Assembly (NCBI GenBank): GCA_029204225.1
Contig: CM055097.1
Coordinates: forward strand, 4,372,620-4,436,619
Source: Diphasiastrum complanatum
Lineage: Eukaryota > Streptophyta > Lycopodiopsida > Lycopodiales > Lycopodiaceae
DNA: 64,000 bases
Reading direction: 5' to 3'
Shown: positions 63,938 through 64,000 of the stretch, piece by piece
Layout of the letters: each line of letters begins with the position of its first letter
Numbering within the stretch: the first letter of the stretch is position 1
Made by a program: the position numbers and the translations under genes
The notes under the pieces: model-generated
Database searches by the model: none
Told to the model about the DNA's origin: nothing
Seen by the model: only the letters and a program-made list of their open reading frames with translations

Positions 63938-64000
63938 CCTTCAATAATTCAATATGAATAGACTATAAGACTGATTGCATTTGCTCTAGTTCTGATTTGA

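Overview
The window reads as nuclear DNA of a land plant with a large, repeat-rich genome. Genes have introns, one apparently 5.8 kb long and full of decayed transposons. Both Ty3/gypsy and Ty1/copia elements are present with plant-type tRNA-iMet primer sites, and there are very long (CT)n tracts. I see only two convincing host genes in 64 kb. The host-gene flavour (an NSP2-like GRAS gene with a long acidic N-terminus) and the low gene density fit a fern or lycophyte best, but a gymnosperm cannot be excluded. That placement is inference.

Layout. 1-5944: a young Ty3/gypsy chromovirus on the minus strand. It has a 358-bp LTR, a primer site, gag-protease-RT in one frame and RNase H-integrase-chromodomain in the next. 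A short deletion has removed the RT active-site box between them. 7394-15807: the 3' part of a plus-strand gene whose C-terminus looks like the SRI-like helical domain of plant CCCH zinc-finger proteins. I infer exons at about 7394-7848, 13655-15539 and 15778-15807, with splice phases that match. 17.8-23.2 kb: gene-free, AT-rich DNA with an LTR-like start, a candidate MITE and a (TC)78 tract. 23.2-47.3 kb: a graveyard of copia and gypsy pieces on both strands, with LTRs, primer sites and two more (CT)n/(GA)n tracts. 48030-50018: an intact, intronless NSP2-like GRAS gene on the minus strand. 50.3-53.3 kb: its upstream DNA, with a 24-C run and tandem repeats. 53.3-64 kb: another copia, a coiled-coil gene or gene relic with a possible C48-protease-like end, gypsy protease remains, a copia with a 647-bp LTR, and several copies of a MITE-like inverted-repeat family.

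How the parts relate. The two host genes are unrelated to each other. The SRI-type protein would act in nuclear RNA or transcription biology, and the NSP2-like GRAS protein would act as a transcriptional co-regulator in the symbiosis/strigolactone branch. Nearly everything else is transposon-derived. A recurring theme is that none of the four reverse-transcriptase segments still carries its YxDD catalytic box. A 34-bp-TIR MITE family with an internal hairpin occurs five times, including once inside a copia element and once inside the 5.8-kb intron.
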